Below, one piece after another: positions 25,395 through 32,783 of a stretch of 64,000 nt of DNA. The notes beneath the pieces were generated by a model. It made no database searches and was not told the origin of the DNA. It was given only the letters and a program-made list of their open reading frames with translations. The position numbers and the translations under genes are program-made. How positions within the stretch are numbered: position 1 is the first letter of the stretch; each line of letters opens with the position of its first letter. This DNA is from Streptomyces sp. 840.1 (GTDB taxonomy: Bacteria > Actinomycetota > Actinomycetes > Streptomycetales > Streptomycetaceae): the NCBI RefSeq assembly GCF_003751445.1, contig NZ_RJUU01000003.1:372001-436000 (forward strand), given 5' to 3'.

Positions 25395-25417
25395 GGAGCC
25401 CCGCTTCCTGCGGCTCC
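25395..25417 (+). promoter_or_regulatory. Hairpin after the leader frame
   Basis: GGAGCC pairs with GGCTCC, with an inner GC/GC extension after a CC bulge and loop TTCCT. It starts 17 bases after the leader stop and could act as an attenuator element. Confidence 0.35.
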
Positions 25418-25509
25418 ACGCCTCCCACGTATCCGCACCCGGCCCCGCCGCGTCCGACAGCGGGCGTCTCCCCGCCCGGACGGGCGTGCCCATCGAAAGG
25501 AATCCCGCG

Positions 25510-26490
25510 ATGTCCTCGGCAACCACAGCTCCCGCCCCCACCACCGTCACGGTCCAGAAGGTCGGCGGCCGCATCGGCGCCGTCATCTCCGGGGTACGCC
25601 TCGGGGGCGATCTGGACCCGGGCACGGTCACGGCCGTGCGGGCCGCGCTCCTGGCCAACAAGGTCGTCTTCTTCCGGGGCCAGGACCACCTGGACGAGGA
25701 CAGCCACGAGGCGTTCGGCAGGCTGCTCGGCACCCCGGTCGCCCACCCGACCGTCCCCTCGGCCGACGGCCGCTACTCGCTCGGCATCGACTCCGACCAC
25801 GGCGGCCGGGCCAACCAGTGGCACACCGACGTCACCTTCGTACCCGCCTATCCGGCCTTCTCCATCCTGCGCGCGGTCACCGTCCCGCCCTACGGCGGCA
25901 ACACGCTGTGGTCCAACACCGCCGCCGCGTACGCCGGGCTGCCCGAGCAGCTGCGCACCCTGGCCGACAGCCTGCGGGCCGTCCACTCCAACGACTACGA
26001 CTACATCTCGGTGCGCCCGGACGCGCTGCCCGAGGCGCTCGCCCAGTACCAGAAGGTGTTCACCTCGACGAAGTTCCTCACCGAGCACCCGGTGGTCCGC
26101 GTCCACCCCGAGACGGGCGAACGGGTGCTGCTCCTGGGCAACTTCGTCCAGCGCATCAGCGGACTGACCGGCCGCGACTCGCGGGCTCTCGTCGAGCTGT
26201 TCCAGTCCCACATCGAGCGCCCGGAGAACACCGTGCGCTGGCAGTGGCAGGCCGGTGACGTGGCCATCTGGGACAACCGCGCCACCCAGCACTACGGAGT
26301 GGACGACTCGGACACCCACGAGCGCAAGCTGCGCCGCGTGACCGTCGACGGAGACGTCCCGGTCGGCACGGACGGCAGGCCCTCCACCCTCATCAGCCCG
26401 ACGGAGGTACCCGAGCCGGCCTTCGGCATCGCGTCCGGGGCCTCGGCGGACCCGGCGGCAGCGGCCGGGGACCGGAAGGAGCGAAGGTAA
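25510..26490 (+). CDS. TauD/TfdA-type Fe(II)/2-oxoglutarate dioxygenase (alkylsulfatase-like)
   Basis: 326 aa non-heme iron dioxygenase. The metal-binding facial triad is visible: HTD in [10 protein letters not shown] near residue 109 and the distal His in [13 protein letters not shown] near 263; the 2-oxoglutarate-binding Arg lies in ERKLRRVTV just after. Opening [19 protein letters not shown] is typical of the AtsK/TauD group, which releases sulfite or sulfate from sulfonates or sulfate esters during sulfur starvation. Start ATG at 25510, with GAAAGGAA 7 bases upstream. Confidence 0.9.
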   Translation: MSSATTAPAPTTVTVQKVGGRIGAVISGVRLGGDLDPGTVTAVRAALLANKVVFFRGQDHLDEDSHEAFGRLLGTPVAHPTVPSADGRYSLGIDSDHGGRANQWHTDVTFVPAYPAFSILRAVTVPPYGGNTLWSNTAAAYAGLPEQLRTLADSLRAVHSNDYDYISVRPDALPEALAQYQKVFTSTKFLTEHPVVRVHPETGERVLLLGNFVQRISGLTGRDSRALVELFQSHIERPENTVRWQWQAGDVAIWDNRATQHYGVDDSDTHERKLRRVTVDGDVPVGTDGRPSTLISPTEVPEPAFGIASGASADPAAAAGDRKERR

Positions 26491-26501
26491 AGACTCCTTC
26501 C
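26474..26501 (+). terminator. Hairpin spanning the dioxygenase stop codon
   Basis: GGAAGGAG/CTCCTTCC, perfect 8-bp stem, 12-base loop that contains the TAA stop. AT-richer than other terminators in the window. Confidence 0.45.
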
Positions 26502-26526
26502 ATTGCGCAACCGTTAAAGTATGGGC

Positions 26527-26757
26527 ATGGATACCGATTGCACGACACGCGAGGAGCACGCGGTGCTCGTCGGGGGCCCCGCCCACGGCCTGCGCCTGCG
26601 CGTCACCGACCGGCCGACGATCCTGCAGATCACCCGCCCCTGCGAGGTGGAGGCCGCACCGGGCGGCGTCCGGGCCGAGGCCCTGTACGTGTACCGGCTC
26701 GGCCTGCCCCCGGGCGAGGGGCCGCTGCGCTACGGCTACGACGCCGCGAGCCCGTGA
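26527..26757 (+). CDS. Hypothetical protein, 76 aa
   Basis: Small protein with HAVLVGGPAHGLRLRVTDRP and a Tyr-rich end (LYVYRLGLPPGEGPLRYGYD), resembling short Streptomyces proteins of unknown function that look like a GPxxGL-type domain. A TAAAGT box (26515-26520) ends 7 bases before the ATG at 26527, consistent with a leaderless transcript; the ATG at 26521 is the alternative start. It overlaps no neighbour and converges on the GH36 gene. No function proposed. Confidence 0.65.
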   Translation: MDTDCTTREEHAVLVGGPAHGLRLRVTDRPTILQITRPCEVEAAPGGVRAEALYVYRLGLPPGEGPLRYGYDAASP

Positions 26758-26763
26758 CCCCAC

Positions 26764-26809
26764 CCGGTGGTGCACCGGTCCTGCGCGCGCCGGACCGGTG
26801 CGCCACCGG
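26764..26809. terminator. Bidirectional terminator hairpin, 18-bp stem
   Basis: CCGGTGGTGCACCGGTCC pairs with GGACCGGTGCGCCACCGG (one G-T wobble), 10-base loop, lying exactly between two convergent genes and abutting the GH36 stop codon. Confidence 0.75.
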
Positions 26810-29038
26810 TCAGCCCCCGGACACCTGCGCCGCGACCTCGATCAGCAGCGCCTGCCCCGGGTTGAGCGTCGGCATCGGCAGCCCGGCGCCGGTCAGCACG
26901 GCGCCCGGCACCGGGACCCAGCCGTCGAGCGCCGCCGTGCACCACGGCGGGCTGGCGACCTGGTGGAGGGCGGGCAGCCCCGCCTCCGTACGGATCCGGA
27001 CCCGGTAGGGACGGCCCGGGGTGAGGCCGGGCAGCCGGACCCGGCCGGACTGACCGGGCACGGACGTCTCCGTGCGCGTCCAGCAGTACAGCGCGGAACC
27101 GGCGTCCGGCGCGACCACGCCGTGCAGCTGGGTCGCCTCGTCGTCGAGGTCCGCCCTGACCACCCGTCCGCTGTGCAGGAGCCCGCGCAGCTCCTTGTAG
27201 AGCGCCGCCCACCGGCCCAGCGCCACGCGTTGCTCCGGGGTGCGCGCCGTCAGGTCGTCCTCGATGCCCGCGTGGCCGAACAACGCGGTGATCAACCGGA
27301 AGGAGTCATCGGTGACCCGCCCCGTCGTATGGCTGCGCGGACCCCCGACGTGGGCGCCGACCAGCTCGGGCGGCAGCAGCTGCCCGGTCCAGCGCTGGAT
27401 GGCCTGGCGCTCCACCGGGTCGTTGCAGTCGGACGCCCAGACCCGGTCCGTCCGGGCGAGCACGCCGAGGTCCACGCGGCCGCCGCCGCTGGAGCACGAC
27501 TCGATCTCCAGCGCGGGGTGGCGCGCCCTGAGCGCGTCCATCAGCCGGTACAGGGCCGCCGTCTGGGCGTGCACGCCGGGCCGGTCGGCGCCGTGCGCGC
27601 CGCGCCGCACCGCTTCGTGCAGCTCCCGGTTGTGGTCCCACTTGAGGTAGTCGATGCCGTACTCGTTCACGAGGGCGTCCAGCCGCTCCAGCAGGTGGGC
27701 GAAGGCGTGCTCGTCGGCGACGTTGACCACGTACTGGTGCCGGGAGCTCGGGCCCACACCGGCGGACGGACCGAGAATCCACTCGGGGTGCTCGCGGGCC
27801 ATCCGCGAGTCGAGGTTCACCATCTCCGGTTCGACCCAGAGCCCGAACTGCATCCCGTGCGCGTGCACCCGGTCCGCCAGCGGCGTCAGCCCCTCGGGCC
27901 ACACCTGCGGGTCCACCGTCCAGTCACCGAGCCCCGCCGTGTCGTCCCGGCGGCCGAGGAACCAGCCGTCGTCCAGGACCAGGCGCTCCACCCCGACGGC
28001 TGCGGCGTCGTCGGCCAGCGCGAGCAGCCGCTCGGGGCGGTGGTCGAAGTACACCGCCTCCCAGGTGTTCAGGGTCAGCGGCCGAGGTGTGGACGGATGG
28101 CCCGGCCGGGCGCGGAGCATCGTGTGGAAGCGGCCGGCCAGCCCGTCCAGGCCCTCCCCGGACCAGGCGAAGAAGCATTCGGGCGAGGTGTACCGGTCGC
28201 CCGGGGCCAGCCGGATCTCGCCGGGCACCAGCAGTTCGCCGCCGCCGAGGACTCCCCCGTGCACCCCCGCGCCCTCGGGCAGTCGCTCGGCGAGCCAGCG
28301 CTGGTTGCCGCTCCAGCCCACGTGCAGGGCCCAGACCTCACCGGTGCGGAACCCGAATCCGGGCACCCCCACGGTCAGGAGGTGCGGGGCGTCCAGCCCC
28401 GGCTTGCCCCGGCGCACCTCACGGACATGTCCGGCGAACGCCAGCCGGCCGCGCTGCGGGGTGCGTTCGCGGCACCACTTCCCGGTGAAGTCCAGGATCT
28501 CCTGGGCGCGGTTCGGCAGCGGGAGCAGCGCGGTGGTGGCGGCGAGGTCGTACGGGACGGCGTCGGCAACGGGGTCCGCGCCCGGCCCTGCGGCGGGGCC
28601 GGGTGCGGGTCCGGCCGGGCACGAGAGGCTGGTGCGCACGCCCAGGACACCGGAGGGGTCCAGCCGGTAGGTGAGGGTGATGTCGAGGGCGGCGTCCGTG
28701 TCGTGGAGGGCGATGAGCAGTTCGCCGGGGCGTTCCTCGGCTCCGGTCATCACGACCCTGGGCGCGGTGGCCGTGCCGGCGCGGTGGCCCTGCTGGGCCG
28801 GGGTGCCGAGCCAGCCGTCGGCCTCGGTGGGCCACACGGTGAACTGCCTGGGTTCGTCGAGCGAGTTGTTGAGCGCGGCGGCGTCGGCGGTCAGCCCGAG
28901 GGCCGCGAGACCCTCGCCGGACAGCTCACCGAGATCCTCGCCCCAGTGCAGGACACGGGGCAGCGGAGCGCGGAGTTCGACGACGAAGCTCACCCCGGCC
29001 GCCCGCAGGTGCGCGATCCGGGTGGTGGTGCGGGTCAT
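26810..29038 (-). CDS. Alpha-galactosidase, glycoside hydrolase family 36
   Basis: 742 aa GH36 enzyme without signal peptide, so it cleaves imported alpha-galactosides in the cytoplasm. The N-terminal beta-sandwich spans about residues 1-300. The catalytic barrel contains LVLDDGWFLGRRDD near 357, the nucleophile aspartate in YLKWDHNRELHE near 464, and ESCSSGGGRVDLG followed by the acid/base aspartate in WASDCNDPVERQ near 535. Promoter elements TTGACG and TACTGT spaced 18 bases lie at 29063-29093. Divergent from the first ROK regulator. Confidence 0.93.
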   Translation of the reverse strand: MTRTTTRIAHLRAAGVSFVVELRAPLPRVLHWGEDLGELSGEGLAALGLTADAAALNNSLDEPRQFTVWPTEADGWLGTPAQQGHRAGTATAPRVVMTGAEERPGELLIALHDTDAALDITLTYRLDPSGVLGVRTSLSCPAGPAPGPAAGPGADPVADAVPYDLAATTALLPLPNRAQEILDFTGKWCRERTPQRGRLAFAGHVREVRRGKPGLDAPHLLTVGVPGFGFRTGEVWALHVGWSGNQRWLAERLPEGAGVHGGVLGGGELLVPGEIRLAPGDRYTSPECFFAWSGEGLDGLAGRFHTMLRARPGHPSTPRPLTLNTWEAVYFDHRPERLLALADDAAAVGVERLVLDDGWFLGRRDDTAGLGDWTVDPQVWPEGLTPLADRVHAHGMQFGLWVEPEMVNLDSRMAREHPEWILGPSAGVGPSSRHQYVVNVADEHAFAHLLERLDALVNEYGIDYLKWDHNRELHEAVRRGAHGADRPGVHAQTAALYRLMDALRARHPALEIESCSSGGGRVDLGVLARTDRVWASDCNDPVERQAIQRWTGQLLPPELVGAHVGGPRSHTTGRVTDDSFRLITALFGHAGIEDDLTARTPEQRVALGRWAALYKELRGLLHSGRVVRADLDDEATQLHGVVAPDAGSALYCWTRTETSVPGQSGRVRLPGLTPGRPYRVRIRTEAGLPALHQVASPPWCTAALDGWVPVPGAVLTGAGLPMPTLNPGQALLIEVAAQVSGG

Positions 29039-29062
29039 GGCATGTCCTCTCGAGAGCGCGGC

Positions 29063-29093
29063 GACAGTAACGAGAGTTTCCTTCCATCGTCAA
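29063..29093 (-). promoter_or_regulatory. Promoter of the GH36 gene with AGGAAA element
   Basis: On the minus strand TTGACG (29093-29088) and TACTGT form a -35/-10 pair with 18-base spacing. The spacer contains GGAAGGAAACTCTC, similar to the AGGAAATTAACTCC spacer of the second ROK gene, so a shared ROK operator is possible. Confidence 0.5.
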
Positions 29094-29192
29094 TATATTC
29101 TGCATAGGCCCAAGGTCATTTCCCTGTTCCTGGGCGTTTCACGCCCCCGGTCCCGCCTCCCTTGCTTTCGGGCAGAAGGTAATCTCCACGGG

Positions 29193-30380
29193 GTGAACCT
29201 CTCCCGGCAGCCGCCGTCCGCTGCCCTCGTCCTCCAGGCCCTGCTGACCCAGGGGCCGTTGACCCGGGCGGAGCTCGGACGCCGTACCGGCCTCTCCTCG
29301 GGGGCCGTCACCAAGGTCTCGGCGCCCCTACTCGACGACGGCTGGATCACCGAGCTCGGGCCGGCCGGCGAACGGCAGCCCGGCCGCCCGGCCACGCTGG
29401 TGGCGGTGCGTCCCGAGCGGGCCGGGTTCATCGGCATCAAGATCACCTCGGACGAGCTCATCGGCATGCTCGTCGACCTCACGGCCACCCCCCTTGCCAC
29501 CCAGCGGATCCCGCTGCGCTCGCGGGACGTCGGCACGGTGGTCGCGGCCGTCGCCCGGCTGGCCGGCTCGCTCTCCGGACGGGCCGGAAAGGGGGCGGGC
29601 GGGGCCGGCCCTGCGGTGCACAGCGTCGGCGTGACGGTCTCCGGCGATGTGGACGGCCCCGGCGGCACGGTGCGCTACTCGCCCTTCCTCGACTGGCACG
29701 GCGTCCGGCTCGCCGCCCTGGTCGAGGAGGCCACCGGCATCGCGACGGTGATCGACAACGACGTACGGGCGCTCACGGTCGCCGAGCAGTGGTTCGGCGC
29801 CGGGGTCGGGCTCTCCTCGTTCGCCCTGGTCACCGTCGGCGCCGGGGTGGGATGCGGGATGTCCGTCCACGGGCGGGTGGTCTCGGGCGCGTTCGGGGTC
29901 TCCGGCGAACTGGGACATCTGCCCGTCGGCGGCACGGACCGGGTCTGCACCTGCGGCAACACCGGCTGCGTCGAGGCCGTCGCGTCCACCCAGGCCATCG
30001 TCGACCAGGTGCGGGAGCAGACGGGCGACGCGGCCCTCTCGCTCACCGGCGCCGTGCGCCTGGCCCGGTCCGGGGACGCCGCCGCGCGCGACGTCTTCAC
30101 CCGGGCGGGGCGGGCGCTGGGGCTGGCGATCGCCTCGGTGGCCAACCTCATCGGCCCGGAGCGCATCATCATCTCCGGCGAGGGCGTGGCGGCCTACGAC
30201 CTGTTCTCCGACGAGATCCGGCGGGCGTTCGGCGCCCAGGCCTTCGGCGCCGCAGCCGGGTGCGAACTCCTGGTGCGGCCGCTGCCGTTCGAGACCTGGG
30301 CGCGCGGTGGCGCGGCGATGGCGGCCCACCGCCTCTTCGCACCGCTGCCCGGCCGGTCCGGCGGGACGGGGCGGCGCTGA
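29193..30380 (+). CDS. ROK family transcriptional regulator (first copy)
   Basis: 395 aa NagC/XylR-type regulator. The N-terminal winged helix is residues about 10-70 (LTRAELGRRTGLSSGAVTKVSAPLL); the kinase-like ROK domain follows, with DNDVRALTVAEQWFGAG near 190 and the zinc-binding signature CTCGNTGCVEAVAS near 252. Start GTG at 29193; a TAATCT box ending 7 bases upstream and no ribosome binding site suggest leaderless expression. Divergent from GH36, its probable target. It is paralogous and equal in length to the ROK gene at 31422. Confidence 0.9.
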   Translation: MNLSRQPPSAALVLQALLTQGPLTRAELGRRTGLSSGAVTKVSAPLLDDGWITELGPAGERQPGRPATLVAVRPERAGFIGIKITSDELIGMLVDLTATPLATQRIPLRSRDVGTVVAAVARLAGSLSGRAGKGAGGAGPAVHSVGVTVSGDVDGPGGTVRYSPFLDWHGVRLAALVEEATGIATVIDNDVRALTVAEQWFGAGVGLSSFALVTVGAGVGCGMSVHGRVVSGAFGVSGELGHLPVGGTDRVCTCGNTGCVEAVASTQAIVDQVREQTGDAALSLTGAVRLARSGDAAARDVFTRAGRALGLAIASVANLIGPERIIISGEGVAAYDLFSDEIRRAFGAQAFGAAAGCELLVRPLPFETWARGGAAMAAHRLFAPLPGRSGGTGRR

Positions 30381-30423
30381 CCTGCGCCGCCGCGCCCCGC
30401 CGGACCGCTCACGCCCGGCCCCG

Positions 30424-31191
30424 TCAGGCGTTGGGGTCGAAGGGGATTCCGGCGGGCATCGCCTTCTGCAGGTGCCCGGCGAGGTTCCCGTCCTTCAGGC
30501 CGAAGACGGCGCTGCCGAAGTCGGCCTGAACCAGCTTGTCCCGCAGGCCCTCGGGATATCCGTTCCAGCCGACGAGGTCGGGGAACTGCCACTGGTGGTA
30601 GTGGTTCTCGGGCGGCTCGTCGCCCGAGGTCGCGGGACGGAAGCAGTGCGTCCCGATCCCGTCCTTGTGGTAGACGGCCTTGGGGTGGGTGCCGTCCCAC
30701 TGGATCTGGTCCCGGCTGTAGACACTGAACCCGCCGTGCGCCGAGGTGGAGACGTACTTCGCCTCGTTGTCCCGCACCCAGACCACGACGTGCTCCCAGT
30801 CGTGGCGGTGCCCGCCGAGGCCGCTTCCGGCCACGGCCTGGTCCTTCTCGAAGTAGAGGCCGTAAATGATGGCGCACCAGCCGTTGTTGCACTTGGAGCG
30901 CGCGTAGCCGTTGGTGTTGTCCAGGTCCCAGGAGTCGTGACAGCTGCCGTTGACGGCTCCGGTGGTCTTCAGCCCGGGGGCTATGGTGCCGTCCGGGCCG
31001 ATGGCGGGGGTCGGATAGCAGCCGTCGCCGTCGTAGTCGTACGCCGGCTGGAAGGTCTGTTCCAGCCCGTCCGCGTTGGCCGGCAGCGCGCCCGGCACGT
31101 CGGCGAAGGCGCTGCCCGGCGACGCCAGGACCAACACCCCCGCCGCGGCCAGCACGAGGGGCACGTTGCGGATCCGTCGTCTGTTCTTCAC
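30424..31191 (-). CDS. NPP1 (necrosis- and ethylene-inducing-like) secreted protein
   Basis: 255 aa. A Sec signal peptide occupies about residues 1-32 (VPLVLAAAGVLVLASPGSAFA). The NLP signature is GHRHDWEHVVVWV near 137-149, with acidic residues that bind a divalent ion, and two cysteines (DGDGCYP and NGSCHDS) positioned as the conserved disulphide of the family. Family members are cytolysins or plant-cell elicitors in fungi, oomycetes and some bacteria. Start GTG at 31191, preceded by GGAGGA. It lies between two ROK genes inside the glycosidase locus. Confidence 0.9.
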   Translation of the reverse strand: MKNRRRIRNVPLVLAAAGVLVLASPGSAFADVPGALPANADGLEQTFQPAYDYDGDGCYPTPAIGPDGTIAPGLKTTGAVNGSCHDSWDLDNTNGYARSKCNNGWCAIIYGLYFEKDQAVAGSGLGGHRHDWEHVVVWVRDNEAKYVSTSAHGGFSVYSRDQIQWDGTHPKAVYHKDGIGTHCFRPATSGDEPPENHYHQWQFPDLVGWNGYPEGLRDKLVQADFGSAVFGLKDGNLAGHLQKAMPAGIPFDPNA

Positions 31192-31385
31192 TGGTTCCTC
31201 CTGGTCGAAAGGGTCGGGCCGAACCAAGCGATGTCATGCCCATGGCGATACTCGGGGAACCCTGAAGTCCTGCCGGGTACGGGGGATTTCGCGGCGATGA
31301 CTACTCGGCCAACTGCCCGGCGGCGCACCGGGCGCAGCCGGCCAGGGGCGCCGCCGCAGCACCTTGTCGAGGTTGACTTTTTTTC

Positions 31386-31421
31386 TTGACAGAGGAAATT
31401 AACTCCCCTACGTTTCCGGCC
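31386..31421 (+). promoter_or_regulatory. Consensus-like promoter of the second ROK gene, leaderless
   Basis: TTGACA (31386-31391), a 17-base spacer containing GAGGAAATTAACTC, and TACGTT (31409-31414). The expected transcription start falls at the ATG at 31422, so the message is predicted to be leaderless. The spacer element may be the autoregulatory operator. Confidence 0.7.
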
Positions 31422-32609
31422 ATGTCATCGACCAACCTCGTCGAGACGTTCCCGGCACCCACGCCGGCTGCCTCTCTGGTGTTCACCACAGCCCTGTCCC
31501 AGGGGCCGCTCTCCCGGGTGGAGATCGCGCGCAGGACCGGGCTGTCGTCGGCGGCCGTGACCAAGGCCGTACGCCCGTTGATGGCGACCGGATACTTCGT
31601 CGAGGAGAGCGACGGCGCCGCGCCCGCGACGGTCGGGCGGCCGGCCAACCCGGTCCGGGTCAACGGCGGGCGCGCCCTGTTCATCGGGGTCAAGGTGACC
31701 GCTGACGAGGTCATCGCGGTGCTCACGGACCTCTGCTGCCGGATCAGGGTGGCCCGCCATGTGCCGCTGTCCGAGCGCTCGCCCGCCTCGGTGATCTCGG
31801 TCATCGCAGCCCTCACCGGCGAACTGCTCATCGAGGCAAGGCGGTTCGGCGTCGGAGTGCGCGGACTGGCCGTGGCGGTCTCCGGCGATGTGGACCGGGC
31901 CGCGGGCGTGGTCCGCTACTCCCCGTTCCTGGGCTGGCGCGAGGTCGGCCTGGCCGGGGCGGCGCGGGCGGCGACCGGTCTGCCCGTCACCGTGGACAAC
32001 GACGTCCGGGCCCTGACCGTGGCGGAGCAGTGGTTCGGCGCGGGGGCCGGGCGCTCCGGATTCGCGCTGGTCACGGTGGGGGCCGGGATCGGCTGCGGAC
32101 TGGTGGTCCACGGCCGGGTGGTGGCCGGGGCGCACGGGGTGGCCGGTGAGATCGGCCATCTGTCCATCGACCCGGACGGGCCGCTCTGCCACTGCGGCAA
32201 CCGGGGCTGTGTCGAGGCGATCGCCTCGGACTCCGCCATCGCGCGCAGCATCCAGGAGCGGACGGGGCGGCCCGTCGGCGGACCGGCGCACGCGCTGGAA
32301 CTGGCCAGGGCCGGGGACCCGGTGGCCCGCGAGGCCTTCGCCCGCGCCGGGGCCGCGATCGGCAGGGCCATCGGGGCGGTCGCCAATCTGCTCGGTCCCG
32401 AGCGCGTGATCATCTCCGGCGAGGGGCTGGCCGCGTACGACCAGTTCGCCTCACAGATCCGGGACGCGTTCGCCGCCACCGTTTTCAGTACGGCCGCGCG
32501 GTGCGAGGTGATCACCCGCCCGCTGCCGTTCGAGGAGTGGGCGCGCGGCGCAGCGGCCACCGCCATCCAGACCTTCATCGGACCCGACACCTTCCAGGAG
32601 CAGCGATGA
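31422..32609 (+). CDS. ROK family transcriptional regulator (second copy)
   Basis: 395 aa, exactly as long as the ROK gene at 29193 and clearly paralogous. HTH: LSRVEIARRTGLSSAAVTKAVRPLM; ROK core DNDVRALTVAEQWFGAG; zinc motif CHCGNRGCVEAIAS. Start ATG at 31422 at the predicted transcription start. The secreted GH27 and GH95 genes follow in the same direction, so it probably responds to a sugar released by them. Confidence 0.9.
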   Translation: MSSTNLVETFPAPTPAASLVFTTALSQGPLSRVEIARRTGLSSAAVTKAVRPLMATGYFVEESDGAAPATVGRPANPVRVNGGRALFIGVKVTADEVIAVLTDLCCRIRVARHVPLSERSPASVISVIAALTGELLIEARRFGVGVRGLAVAVSGDVDRAAGVVRYSPFLGWREVGLAGAARAATGLPVTVDNDVRALTVAEQWFGAGAGRSGFALVTVGAGIGCGLVVHGRVVAGAHGVAGEIGHLSIDPDGPLCHCGNRGCVEAIASDSAIARSIQERTGRPVGGPAHALELARAGDPVAREAFARAGAAIGRAIGAVANLLGPERVIISGEGLAAYDQFASQIRDAFAATVFSTAARCEVITRPLPFEEWARGAAATAIQTFIGPDTFQEQR

Positions 32610-32783
32610 CCGAGCAGGCCCGCACACCGGGACCGTCCAGGAGCGGCGCCTCCCGGGGCCGCCGGCGCTGAAGGGCGCACGGCGGACCGGCCACGAGCCC
32701 TCCGGTACGCGGCCACCGCACCCAACACCGACCTGTCCCCTCTCCCTCACCGCCCCCTCCGACCAGAGCAGGAGACCACCCGC

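Larger units (their letters stand above)
25007..25509. other. 500-bp intergenic region before the TauD-type gene
   Basis: No full-size gene is seen. It holds the upstream half of the exporter promoter, a GC-rich stretch with tandem GGTCGGGAGCGG copies at about 25128-25154, a possible 31-codon leader reading frame (25283-25378) and a hairpin at 25395-25417. I did not recognise a known riboswitch. Confidence 0.5.

Noticed and set aside
26798-29107. 769-codon plus-strand frame opposite the GH36 gene
   Set aside because: Shadow of GH36; low-complexity Arg/Gly/His-rich text without domains.
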